The translations under genes and the position numbers were made by a program. Below, piece after piece: positions 7,012-14,264 of a DNA stretch of 18,622 nt. Origin of the DNA: Coriobacteriaceae bacterium (GTDB taxonomy: Bacteria > Actinomycetota > Coriobacteriia > Coriobacteriales > Eggerthellaceae). The DNA lies in the NCBI GenBank assembly GCA_004555335.1, contig SFII01000014.1:1-18622 (forward strand), written 5' to 3'. The notes beneath the pieces are model-generated. The model was not told the origin of the DNA. It saw nothing but the letters and a program-made list of their open reading frames with translations, and did no database searches. Each line of letters opens with the position of its first letter. Within the stretch, counting starts at the first letter, position 1.

Positions 7012-7593
7012 ATGGCTGAGCGCAGCAACTTCAACATCGTTCCCAACAGCACCACCCAGGCCGGCACCACCCTGGACAACCTGAAGGCAGCAGTTTGCGG
7101 CGAGACCGGCGCTACCACCAAGTACACCGCCTTTGCGGCAGCGGCTGACGAGCAGGGCTTCCCCCAGATCGCCCGCCTGTTCCGCGCAACCGCAGCAGCC
7201 GAGAAGATCCATATCGAAATGGAAGCAAAGCTGATCGAGGCCGAAGAGCCCGATTACGTGCGTCCCACCGCTGAGCCCGCAGCTCCCGTAACCACCGACT
7301 GCAACCTGATCGACGCAGCCCTGGGCGAGATCTACGAGACCAGCGACATGTACCCCACCTTCATCAAGGTCGCCGAACAGGAAGGCAACACCGCGGCAGT
7401 GGGCGTCTTCACCCGCGCAAAGCTGGCAGAGGCCTATCACGCACAGCGTTACCTGGACGCATACAACCTCATCGACAACGAGACCGACGAGAAGTTCTAC
7501 GTATGCCCCGTCTGCGGCTACATCGAGAAGGGCCGCTTCGACGGCCGCTGCCCCATCTGCGGCGTTCCCGCAGAGAAGTTCATGGAGTTCTAA
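7012..7593 (+). CDS. rbr: Rubrerythrin
   Basis: This non-haem diiron protein reduces hydrogen peroxide in the cytoplasm of anaerobes. The 193 residues match the classical two-domain form: an N-terminal ferritin-like four-helix bundle and a C-terminal rubredoxin-like knuckle. Likely iron ligands are Glu31 (CGETGATTKY), Glu64 and His67 (EKIH), Glu106 (ALGEIYE), Glu140 and His143 (AEAYH). The knuckle is CPVCGY at 165-170 and CPICG at 180-184. The start at 7012 (MAERSNF) is preceded by AAGAAGGAAAC; the 27-codon upstream extension overlaps the promoter and is rejected. The gene appears monocistronic, with an extended -10 promoter, a leader hairpin and a strong terminator. It fits an oxygen-sensitive host that also carries glycine reductase. 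Confidence 0.95.
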   Translation: MAERSNFNIVPNSTTQAGTTLDNLKAAVCGETGATTKYTAFAAAADEQGFPQIARLFRATAAAEKIHIEMEAKLIEAEEPDYVRPTAEPAAPVTTDCNLIDAALGEIYETSDMYPTFIKVAEQEGNTAAVGVFTRAKLAEAYHAQRYLDAYNLIDNETDEKFYVCPVCGYIEKGRFDGRCPICGVPAEKFMEF

Positions 7594-7619
7594 TCCAGCG
7601 AACGCAGCATGATCGCACG

Positions 7620-7650
7620 GCACCCGCCTTCGTGGCGGGTGCTTTTCGTT
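7620..7650 (+). terminator. Rho-independent terminator of rubrerythrin
   Basis: GCACCCGCC (7620-7628) and GGCGGGTGC (7634-7642) form a perfect 9-bp stem with a 5-base loop, followed by TTTTCGTTT. Confidence 0.85.
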
Positions 7651-7733
7651 TAGGGGAAAGGCATACCCTTCGCACGGCAACGCCGAAGAAGGCGGGAAGG
7701 GGCGCACGGCCCCGAAGGAGGAAAATCCGCCCG

Positions 7734-7749
7734 CGCGAAGCGATTCGCG
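7734..7749 (+). promoter_or_regulatory. Inverted repeat overlapping the Nudix gene promoter spacer
   Basis: CGCGAA and TTCGCG are separated by GCGA. The repeat ends 2 bases before a GATAAT (7752-7757), where a repressor would cover the promoter. Operator function is inferred from position only. Confidence 0.35.
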
Positions 7750-7751
7750 AC

Positions 7752-7757
7752 GATAAT
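7752..7757 (+). promoter_or_regulatory. Candidate -10 of Nudix gene promoter
   Basis: GATAAT lies 70 bases upstream of the ATG and downstream of the rubrerythrin terminator, so the Nudix gene probably has its own transcript. No clear -35. Confidence 0.35.
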
Positions 7758-7826
7758 GGATGCCGGCACCCCGCAGGAACGCAGACAAGGACCTATGAAG
7801 GTCGCGCCGGGAAAAGGAAGGCACCA

Positions 7827-8498
7827 ATGGACTGGAAGCAGGACTTCGAAGAACGGGAAACCCCCACCTTGAAAGACATCGAGCAAGTGAGCGCAGGATG
7901 GATCAAGAAATACATCCTCACCTTCGAGATGCCCGATGGGCGCAGCTACCGCTACGAAAGCGTTTCCCGCAAGAACCTGGAAGACTATCGGGCGGAACTG
8001 GAGGCGAACGCACAGGAGTGCAAGCCCACCGGCCAGGCGGATGCCGTCTGCATCGCACCCGTCACCGAAGACGGCCGCGTGGTCATGATCAGGGAATTCC
8101 GCTACCCGCTGAACAGCTACTGCATCGGACTCCCCGCAGGATTGATGGAGGCAGGGGAAGACCTGCTGGAATGCGCGGCACGCGAGCTTTGGGAGGAAAC
8201 CGGCTACGCCGCGATCCGCAACGAGGACGGGAGCATCCGCGCGCATGTGCTCAACCAAGCGGGTTTCAGTTCCGTGGGCATGAGCGGGGAAAGCGTGCAT
8301 GTGCTGTACATGCAGGTGGAAAACGAGCCCAGCCTGGGACAGAACACCGAAGCGAGCGAGTTCATCGACGTGTTCACCGTCCCTGTAGACGAGATCGATG
8401 ACTTCCTGGAGCAGAACACCCTGCCCATCGGCACGCGCGGCCAGCTGATCCTGATGACCCTGCGCGACAAGCCGATCCGATTGGGCGCGCGATCCTAG
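7827..8498 (+). CDS. Nudix hydrolase, ADP-ribose pyrophosphatase-like
   Basis: Nudix enzymes cleave nucleoside diphosphates linked to another group; this one resembles the ADP-sugar pyrophosphatase branch. The 223-residue protein has a complete Nudix box at 105-127: Gly105, five residues, Glu111, seven residues, then REL-W-EE-T-GY, with the metal-binding Glu residues all present. It is preceded by the usual beta-strand region (VVMIREFRYPLNSYCIGLPAG). The N-terminal 70 residues form a strand-rich extension as in ADP-ribose pyrophosphatases. The start at 7827 (MDWKQDFEER) follows AGGAAGG by 7 bases; the frame is open further upstream to 7503, but that part overlaps rubrerythrin and its terminator. 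Its 3' end converges on the YerC-like gene. The true substrate cannot be read from the sequence. TIR NADases elsewhere in the window also make ADP-ribose, but a link is speculative. Confidence 0.88.
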   Translation: MDWKQDFEERETPTLKDIEQVSAGWIKKYILTFEMPDGRSYRYESVSRKNLEDYRAELEANAQECKPTGQADAVCIAPVTEDGRVVMIREFRYPLNSYCIGLPAGLMEAGEDLLECAARELWEETGYAAIRNEDGSIRAHVLNQAGFSSVGMSGESVHVLYMQVENEPSLGQNTEASEFIDVFTVPVDEIDDFLEQNTLPIGTRGQLILMTLRDKPIRLGARS

Positions 8499-8502
8499 CG
8501 AA

Positions 8503-8551
8503 CGGCCGTCTTGGCCGGACACCCCGGGTCATCGGGCGTTTCGATGCCCGG
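8503..8551. terminator. Possible bidirectional terminator between convergent genes
   Basis: A small stem CGGCC/GGCCG (8503-8517) is followed by a stronger hairpin: CCGGG-T-CATCG (8524-8534) pairing with CGATG-CCCGG (8542-8551). Neither has a T-run, so termination is inferred from position between convergent stops at 8498 and 8620. Confidence 0.4.
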
Positions 8552-8619
8552 CTTCCCGCCGGAGGCAGCCGCACCGGACACGTCGGCAATGCCGGAAGCT
8601 TCGGAGCGGGGCCGTCCGC

Positions 8620-8913
8620 TTATTCCCCCGATCCGTTCAGGATGTCGAGGGCGGCGCGATAACCGCCCGACCCGTAATTGAGCGCCTTGGACACGCGCGC
8701 GATGGTGGTGGCAGACGCGCCCGTCGCCTCGCCGATGCTTACGTAGGGCTTGCCTTCGTCGAGCATCCTGGCGACCGCAAGGCGCTGCGAGGTCTCCTTG
8801 ATTTCCCTGATGGTAAGCAGGTCTTCCATCAACGCGAACATGGTGTCGTTGTCGTTCACGCTGCAGAAGACGGAAAGCATGTCCTCTACTTCCTGCGTCC
8901 TCAAGTCGCTCAT
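8620..8913 (-). CDS. YerC/YecD-family TrpR-related transcriptional regulator
   Basis: This 97-residue protein belongs to the small TrpR-like family of DNA-binding proteins of Gram-positive bacteria. The N-terminal half is helical; the core LTIREIKETSQRLAVARMLD followed by GKPYVSIGEATGASATTIAR forms the helix-turn-helix, with the recognition helix at about residues 64-76. No tryptophan-binding residues can be assigned by eye. The start at 8913 follows GAGGGA by about 6 bases. It is divergent from the universal stress protein gene across 218 bases, so it could control that gene or itself, but nothing in the sequence proves it. The family is firm; the target is unknown. Confidence 0.88.
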   Translation of the reverse strand: MSDLRTQEVEDMLSVFCSVNDNDTMFALMEDLLTIREIKETSQRLAVARMLDEGKPYVSIGEATGASATTIARVSKALNYGSGGYRAALDILNGSGE

Positions 8914-9002
8914 CGTCGGTCCCTCTTCCCTGCATATCGAAGCCGGCCATCACCGAAGACGGCACCCGAGCATCATGCCGCCTTCTTCTTTCGGTCCGGG
9001 CC

Positions 9003-9008
9003 ATTCTA
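9003..9008 (-). promoter_or_regulatory. Candidate -10 of the YerC-like gene
   Basis: The minus strand reads TAGAAT 90 bases upstream of the ATG, the same hexamer as upstream of rubrerythrin and of the gene at 15272. No clear -35. Confidence 0.4.
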
Positions 9009-9069
9009 CCGCTTATCCGCCTGCTTTGGCTCCGCCGAAAACGGCAGATATACGAAGCGGGGGCCGCTC

Positions 9070-9098
9070 TGGCAAGAAACGCCGGGACAGGGTACCAT
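9070..9098 (+). promoter_or_regulatory. Candidate promoter of the universal stress protein gene
   Basis: TGGCAA (9070-9075) and TACCAT (9093-9098) are 17 bases apart, about 34 bases before the ATG. Both are imperfect matches. Confidence 0.35.
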
Positions 9099-9131
9099 CT
9101 TCCCAATGCAACCCTACCGAAAGGAAAGCAT

Positions 9132-9614
9132 ATGCTGTACAAGAAGATCCTCGTACCCTTCGACGGCTCCGACCATGCGATGAAGGCGGTAGACGCCGCA
9201 TGCGAGATCCTGAGGGATGACATCGACGCCCAGATGCGCATCATCACCATCGTTCCGGCACCCGCAGTCAGCCTCATCGATGTCACGAGGGATTCTTGGA
9301 ACGACCTGGTTCCCCCCGTCGCGCTCATGGATATGAACGATTATGTGAAGGTCATTTCCCAGCGCGTCGAATCCGAACGCGAGAAATTGGCCGAAACCGT
9401 CGGAGGCCTGATTGCCGAGTTCGGGGACCGCGCGCAGATCGACGCCATCCCCAACCTTTCCGCCATCGAGGGTATCACCGAATATGCCGAGAAGAACGAG
9501 GTCGACCTGATCATCATGGGCAGGCGCGGTCTGGGCGCATTCCGCGGAGCACTGGGCAGCGTCAGCTACGGCATCCTTCGCGCCACCGATGTCCCCGTGC
9601 TCACTATCAAGTAG
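9132..9614 (+). CDS. Universal stress protein, UspA family
   Basis: A single-domain, 160-residue cytoplasmic Usp protein. The N-terminal strand KKILVPFDGSDHAMKAV with Asp11 and the C-terminal DLIIMGRRGLGAF, then GSVSYGILRATDVPVLTIK, are typical. The ATP-binding pattern of ATP-type Usps is Gly-x2-Gly-x9-Gly-Ser/Thr; here Gly130 and Gly133 are followed by Gly-Ser at 142-143 with only eight residues between, so nucleotide binding is likely but not certain. The start at 9132 follows AAAGGA closely. It has its own terminator and probably its own promoter, and is divergent from the YerC-like regulator gene. The stress it answers to cannot be told from sequence. Confidence 0.92.
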   Translation: MLYKKILVPFDGSDHAMKAVDAACEILRDDIDAQMRIITIVPAPAVSLIDVTRDSWNDLVPPVALMDMNDYVKVISQRVESEREKLAETVGGLIAEFGDRAQIDAIPNLSAIEGITEYAEKNEVDLIIMGRRGLGAFRGALGSVSYGILRATDVPVLTIK

Positions 9615-9663
9615 CACGAAGACTGCCGCATCCGCTCGACGCCTCCGATAAATCGCACAGCTG

Positions 9664-9692
9664 CGCCCCCGTATGTTCGCGGGGGCGTTTTT
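9664..9692 (+). terminator. Rho-independent terminator of the universal stress protein gene
   Basis: CGCCCCCG (9664-9671) and CGGGGGCG (9680-9687) form an 8-bp stem followed by TTTTT (9688-9692), about 50 bases after the stop. Confidence 0.85.
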
Positions 9693-9830
9693 CACGCGCT
9701 CTAAGCGATCGCCCCTACCGGCCGAAGGAAGCCGATAGGCACCCGAAATGGAAAACGCCCGCCTCGCAAGCATCGGATCCGCAAAATGCCGGAAGCCGTT
9801 GAAGAGAAGCGCCAATGACCCACCGGGCGC

Positions 9831-9854
9831 GCCCGCGGCAACGGCCGCGCGGGC
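9831..9854 (-). terminator. GC-rich hairpin after the TIR operon
   Basis: GCCCGC (9831-9836) pairs with GCGGGC (9849-9854) and GGC (9837-9839) with GCC (9844-9846), with a 2-base bulge. It starts 8 bases after the last stop codon of the operon. There is no T-run, so it may be a weak or Rho-assisted terminator. Confidence 0.4.
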
Positions 9855-9862
9855 GGCCTTGC

Positions 9863-11392
9863 CTATCCGACTCTCGTCAGGGTCAGCGGGTCGCCTTCCG
9901 GCTGGATCAAGACGAGCTTCGCGAACTCGAAGGTGTCGATCGCCCCATCGATGGACTTCCCGTCCTCGAAGGAGAAACGCACCCATTCGTCGCCATGATC
10001 CTCGTCTACCGTAAGCCGGATATCCGCGCCTTCCCTTCGCTCGCCCGAAGCCGAGACCATGGAAAACGAGATCTCCCCAGTCGATTTCGAAGAGAAGGTC
10101 CAGGTATTGCCGTATTCGTCGTTCCACGTCCCCGCTATAGCACGCGCGAACATGCGGTTGCTTCCCCATACGGGGAAGCGCTTGGCCAGAACAAGGGTGC
10201 TGTCGAGTTCCTGCGAGGTCTCCAAGTCCAGATCGAGCGTACCGGAAAAATGCAAGGTCAAGCGGTCCGCCTGGTCGCGATCGTAGTAGGCGCGATACCG
10301 CGAATCCATCAGGGCCGCCTCGTCGTCGCTAAGAGAGCCGATCTCGTACATGATGCGGAAATCGCCGCGGCCGACAGAATCCTTGATGCTGAGCGAACAG
10401 ATTTCCCCATCCGATGCGCAGACCCCCGATTGGGCGGCGAAGGCATTTTCCGCAGGCACGTCATTGTCCGAAGACGGCACGAAGAAGGCGTCGCCGAAAT
10501 AATACCCCGGGAAGACGAAGCCGACCGTCTGACCGACCTGCACCCCCACCTGGGCGTCACCGGCGTCTTCCACGAAAATCACTTCCCAGCAACCCGCAAG
10601 GGCGTCATCGCCCAAGACGGATTCGGCAGGATCGCCTAGGGCTGCATCCTGGGCAGGCGCATCGACGGAAGCTCCCCTTTGGAGCGCGTACGCCCCCACC
10701 GCCAATGCCGCAAGCAGCGCGACGAGAGCGATACCTGCACTGATGAGGGCCCTCTTGCGCTTCTTAGCCGACGCGACACATCTATCGGAGCCCGCATCGA
10801 AGCCGCCTTCGTGGCGCGAGGCCTCCTCCGAACCACCCGCAAGGGCTTCCGGGGCATCCTGCGAACCCGCATCTTCCGAAGCGATATCGGCCCCGCCGCC
10901 TTCAGGATCCTGCCGGGTATCCCCACTGGGATCCGTCCCATCCGACACCGCCGAAGACGGGCCTTCCACGCACGGCTGCAGGACGCGGGCATTCGCCAAG
11001 GAAGCGGCAAGCGCCTTATCGTCATCGAAATTCTGCGCGAACACCGCTTGGAAGGCGTTCAGCTGCAATTCCAAACCCGGGGAAAGCTCCGTTTCCCGAA
11101 GGTAGACGGCGATGACGTCGATGCCTTTGGAAACGGCGAAGTTTATTTCCCTCCTGCAGTTATGGGACTTCGCGAAATCCGGCGTGATGAAGGCAATCAG
11201 GCATTCGGCACCCGACAGGGAATCAGCGATATATTCGGGCCATTCGCTGCCCGCCTCGATGCCCTCGTCATACCAGACGGACATGCCGAGATCCTGCAGG
11301 AACCCGATAAGGGGGACAATACGCGCACTGTCCCTATGCGAATAGCTGATGAAGGCATAGGGTGAATTCTTCTTTTCGGGATGATTGCCCAA
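9863..11392 (-). CDS. Membrane-anchored TIR-domain protein B (third gene of the TIR operon)
   Basis: This 509-residue protein has three parts. Residues 10-140 are a TIR domain of the bacterial TIR_2 type: AFISYSHRDS, VWYDEGIEAGSEWPEYI, LIAFITPDF and SHNCRREINFA. Glu82 in NCRRE aligns with the glutamate needed for NAD+ cleavage in TIR enzymes. After LSPGLELQLN and an acidic, disordered-looking linker (145-205) comes KKRKR and one membrane helix (about 215-237), predicting a cytoplasmic TIR. The C-terminal part (265-509) is shared with both upstream genes: GCWEVIFVE, GTWNDEYGNTWTF and LVLIQPEGDPLTLTR. The start is a TTG at 11392, with AAGGA 7-8 bases upstream; no ATG precedes the TIR domain. 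It lies 60 bases after the TIR-less gene, so co-transcription is likely. NADase activity and sensing are inferences. Of the three it is the most diverged copy. Confidence 0.85.
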   Translation of the reverse strand: MGNHPEKKNSPYAFISYSHRDSARIVPLIGFLQDLGMSVWYDEGIEAGSEWPEYIADSLSGAECLIAFITPDFAKSHNCRREINFAVSKGIDVIAVYLRETELSPGLELQLNAFQAVFAQNFDDDKALAASLANARVLQPCVEGPSSAVSDGTDPSGDTRQDPEGGGADIASEDAGSQDAPEALAGGSEEASRHEGGFDAGSDRCVASAKKRKRALISAGIALVALLAALAVGAYALQRGASVDAPAQDAALGDPAESVLGDDALAGCWEVIFVEDAGDAQVGVQVGQTVGFVFPGYYFGDAFFVPSSDNDVPAENAFAAQSGVCASDGEICSLSIKDSVGRGDFRIMYEIGSLSDDEAALMDSRYRAYYDRDQADRLTLHFSGTLDLDLETSQELDSTLVLAKRFPVWGSNRMFARAIAGTWNDEYGNTWTFSSKSTGEISFSMVSASGERREGADIRLTVDEDHGDEWVRFSFEDGKSIDGAIDTFEFAKLVLIQPEGDPLTLTRVG

Positions 11393-11452
11393 AACGTCTT
11401 CCTTTGCTCGAATGGGAGAAACCGAAAGTAGAAGGATGGTCGGGGTACCGGA

Positions 11453-12442
11453 TCACAGGCGATCGACGGCTTCGGCCTCTTGCCACCAACGCGATTCCCA
11501 GTTATCCATGACATCGTCCTTCCCATTGCGGGTGAGGACGATGCGGCTTGCATCGTCTTGGATAAGGACCAGCCTGCCGTATTCGAAAGACTCGATTGCC
11601 AAATCGGCGTATCTGCCCTGCCCGTTAAGGGAAAGGGATAGGTACTCCCTCCCCGTCGCCTTCCTGGAAAAGCATATGCCTATCCGCCCGGTTATCACCT
11701 TGCCGCCGGGGCTCTGGAAACGGTAATAGCCCCTGCCATCCGCATCGCAGAAGAAATCCCAGGTGGAACCCGTATCGCCCGTCCAGTTTCCGCAGAGCGA
11801 ATCCATGGCCAAATCGTCGGCGCGCGTCCAATTGGGAAATCTCTTCGCAAAGGTGATGACGCAGTCGATATCCTGCGTGCTCGTCGCCGAAGGACGGCTC
11901 GTCGCCGTTACGTGCAGCTGCAGACGGTCGAGGGGGTCCCACTTGTAGAATTCCCAAGACGGATCGTCGAGAAGGGCGATCTCCTCTTCCGAAAGATCCC
12001 CCAGGCTGTATTCCCAGACGGTATCGCTGCTGTAGATGGAGGCATCCAGCTGCTTTGAAACCAAAACGCCATCGGACGCCACGACCTCCCTCGTCGTATC
12101 GAGGAGGTCGTAAGAGTAATCGCCAAGGGGATGAAAGCAGATGCCGTAATACGTGCCCTCGAACGTGAAGCCCAGGAAATCGCCTTTCTTCACGAAAGGT
12201 TCCGCCGACCCCCGCTCTTCGACGGAGATAACCTCCCAATCGCCCACCAGGCCTTCATCGCCGATACGCAGGGGACGGTAGGCGATCCGCCCCATGCCAT
12301 CCCTCAAACCGCCCATACCGTCGTCGGCCAAACGCTGCGCGGTCGAATACGATACCGCGCAGAAGGAGATGGCAAATGCCAGCATCCCCGCAAGCGGCAG
12401 GATGAACGCAATGCGCCTTGCCCAAGGACCGACCGCCTTCAT
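11453..12442 (-). CDS. TIR-less membrane protein with the shared ectodomain (second gene of the TIR operon)
   Basis: The 329-residue protein starts with MKAVGPWARR, then a hydrophobic helix (about 10-32), then the domain seen at the C-termini of its two neighbours. It resembles protein A most: both read G-x-L-x-D-G-x-G-x-I, x2-R-P, IGD, LVG-x-WEVISVE and GFTFEGTY, followed later by GNWTGDTGSTWDFF and RLVLIQDD. Arg-Arg before the helix predicts the domain lies outside; no lipobox is seen, and a cleaved signal peptide is possible. It has an extra Trp-rich tail (DNWESRWWQEAEAVDRL). The ATG at 12442 shares one base with the TAA stop of the gene before it (TAATG), which implies translational coupling. 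With no TIR domain it could be a co-receptor, ligand trap or regulator of its neighbours. Function unknown. Confidence 0.82.
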   Translation of the reverse strand: MKAVGPWARRIAFILPLAGMLAFAISFCAVSYSTAQRLADDGMGGLRDGMGRIAYRPLRIGDEGLVGDWEVISVEERGSAEPFVKKGDFLGFTFEGTYYGICFHPLGDYSYDLLDTTREVVASDGVLVSKQLDASIYSSDTVWEYSLGDLSEEEIALLDDPSWEFYKWDPLDRLQLHVTATSRPSATSTQDIDCVITFAKRFPNWTRADDLAMDSLCGNWTGDTGSTWDFFCDADGRGYYRFQSPGGKVITGRIGICFSRKATGREYLSLSLNGQGRYADLAIESFEYGRLVLIQDDASRIVLTRNGKDDVMDNWESRWWQEAEAVDRL

Positions 12443-14073
12443 TACGACTCGGATCCCCCCTGCTCGCTCCTCGTGAAGACCAGCTGCGCACCATCGGTCT
12501 GCTCGAGGACGATCTGCGAATACCCGACCGACTGGATATAGCCCTTGACCACCTGCTTGCCGGTTATCACAGAGGAGTCCTCGAAGGAAAAGACGAGATA
12601 TTCCTGGGAATAGTCGTTTTCGACGGAGCAGCTCGCACTTCCATCCTCGAACTCGCCGCCATCGGCCGTGGCCAAGGCAAAGGTCGAAACCCCGTTTTTG
12701 CTGGTGGAGAAGGTCCAAGTATTGCCGAAATTATCGGTCCACACCCCCGGCAGGGTATCCTGCATCAGATAGCCATCGCTCCAGTTCCAGCTCTTCTTCG
12801 CAAGGACGATCGTGCTGTCGACCTCGCGCACGGCGGTGGCGCTTTCCTTGCACGTTCCCGTCACGTGGATGATGAGCAGGTTCTTTTCGCCAGCGGCAAG
12901 GAACCTCCGCTCGCTTTCCCCGACAGCATCGAGCATCTCATCGGTGAAGTCGCCCACCTGGTAGGTCCAGGTGAAATCGCCCTCGCCGATCGAGGCATCC
13001 ATCTGGGCGGATACCAGCCGTCCATCGGAATCAGCGCTTACCGAGCCGCTGGAATCGATCGCATAGGTGGTCCCCATAGAATCATCCGGCTGGAACACGT
13101 TCCCGAAATAGGTCCCCTCGAAAGTAAAGCCCAAAACCGCATCTTCGTAGGCGCCGCATTCCGCCGAGCCGTTATTCTCGACGGAAATAACCTCCCAATT
13201 GCCCACCAGGTCCGCATCTCCGATAAGGAACGGACGGGAATAGATGTTCCCCTTGCCGTCGACCAGGCTGCCGGTTTCGTCCACGAAGGTCTTGGAGCGG
13301 GAAGCGTCGAAGGCATACACGCCACCGGCGCAGCAGCCGGCAATGACGGCGAGCGCAAGCAGCGCGGCGAGGATCTTCTTCACAGGCTTCGCCTTGCGCC
13401 CTTCGCCCGTTGCGGTCTTTCCGGCCGCACCCTTCTCCGACACGGCTGCGCTTTCGGATGCCGCGGCTCCGCAAGACCCCTTCGGGGACGCCTTGCTGGC
13501 AACCTTCCCCGCAGGCAGGTCCGAAGAAGACGGGGCCTTGTCCTTCAGGGCGGGCGATTTTGCCTCCTCATCGGCCCCGATGCCGCTTTCGGGGGGAAGC
13601 CCCATGGCGCCTTCGCCTTGGGAAAGCCCGCCCGCCAAAGCATCGGCTTCGCGAGCGGCCCCGATGCAGGGCTCCAGAACGCGCGCCGCCATGAGCGCGT
13701 CGACGAAGGCATCCTCGTCCGGATAGTTCTCACGGTACAGTGCCTGCAGCGTGTTCAGCTGCAATTCCATGCCCGGGGAAAGGTCGGTCGGCTCCAAATA
13801 CGCCGCGACCACGTCGATGCCCTTCGAGATGGCGAAGTTGATTTCGCGACGGCAATTCTGCGACGCAACCGAATTGGGGGTGATGAACGCGATGACGCAC
13901 CGGGCGCCCACAAGCGCCTGTGCGATGAATTCGGGCCACTCGCTGCCCACTTCGATGCCCTGATCGTACCAAACGGCCACGTCCCGGCGCTTCAGGCGGT
14001 CCAACACGGGCATGACCTGATCGCTATCGCGATGCGAGTAGCTGATGAAGGCATAGGGACGTTCTTCGGGCAT
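12442..14073 (-). CDS. Membrane-anchored TIR-domain protein A (first gene of the TIR operon)
   Basis: This 543-residue protein has an N-terminal TIR domain (about 5-135): AFISYSHRDS, VWYDQGIEVGSEWPEFI, VIAFITPN and SQNCRREINFA, with putative catalytic Glu77. LSPGMELQLN follows, then an Ala/Ser/Lys-rich linker (140-230), a Lys-rich stretch, one membrane helix (about 233-254) and an ectodomain (about 288-543). The ectodomain has two modules, each opening with Gly-x-Trp: LVGNWEVISVE with GFTFEGTYFG, and LPGVWTDNFGNTWTF ending in IVLEQTDGAQLVFTR. The second module's pattern recalls small lipocalin-like beta barrels, a weak inference. The start at 14073 (MPEERPYAFI) has GGAGG 9 bases upstream; the frame stays open into gpmA, but that extension crosses the gpmA terminator. 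TIR NADases act in phage defence and signalling; which applies here is unknown. Confidence 0.87.
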   Translation of the reverse strand: MPEERPYAFISYSHRDSDQVMPVLDRLKRRDVAVWYDQGIEVGSEWPEFIAQALVGARCVIAFITPNSVASQNCRREINFAISKGIDVVAAYLEPTDLSPGMELQLNTLQALYRENYPDEDAFVDALMAARVLEPCIGAAREADALAGGLSQGEGAMGLPPESGIGADEEAKSPALKDKAPSSSDLPAGKVASKASPKGSCGAAASESAAVSEKGAAGKTATGEGRKAKPVKKILAALLALAVIAGCCAGGVYAFDASRSKTFVDETGSLVDGKGNIYSRPFLIGDADLVGNWEVISVENNGSAECGAYEDAVLGFTFEGTYFGNVFQPDDSMGTTYAIDSSGSVSADSDGRLVSAQMDASIGEGDFTWTYQVGDFTDEMLDAVGESERRFLAAGEKNLLIIHVTGTCKESATAVREVDSTIVLAKKSWNWSDGYLMQDTLPGVWTDNFGNTWTFSTSKNGVSTFALATADGGEFEDGSASCSVENDYSQEYLVFSFEDSSVITGKQVVKGYIQSVGYSQIVLEQTDGAQLVFTRSEQGGSES

Positions 14074-14200
14074 GGGTGCAATCCTCCAGGTAATACGCCA
14101 GACACCCGTCAAGACTACCGAACAATGGGGAAATGCGAAAGAAAAGCGCTGATGAGCGCAAGGGAATGGGCAAAGAAAGGCTCGAATGCGCCGGAATAGA
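14074..14200 (-). promoter_or_regulatory. Presumed promoter region of the TIR operon
   Basis: The operon promoter must lie between the gpmA terminator and the ATG at 14073. A TTGACG and a TAGTCT are present on the minus strand, but not in a proper -35/-10 arrangement, so I cannot place the start. No operator-like repeat stands out. Confidence 0.3.
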
Positions 14201-14234
14201 AGAAAACGTGCAGCCGCCGAAACGACTGCACGTT
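14201..14234 (-). terminator. Rho-independent terminator of gpmA
   Basis: AACGTGCAG (14205-14213) and CTGCACGTT (14226-14234) form a perfect 9-bp stem with a 12-base loop, continuing on the minus strand as TTTTCTTC. It separates gpmA from the TIR operon downstream on the same strand. Confidence 0.8.
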
Positions 14235-14264
14235 CGATTCTAGGCAGACAACGCTTTGGAGTTG

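Noticed and set aside
8495..9328. 277-codon open frame on the minus strand
   Set aside because: It overlaps the YerC-like gene in another frame and the universal stress gene antisense; no family resemblance.
9863..14073. Known Thoeris defence system
   Set aside because: There is no ThsA-type SIR2/SLOG effector or other known Thoeris partner; the TIR proteins are membrane-anchored with a different C-terminal domain.
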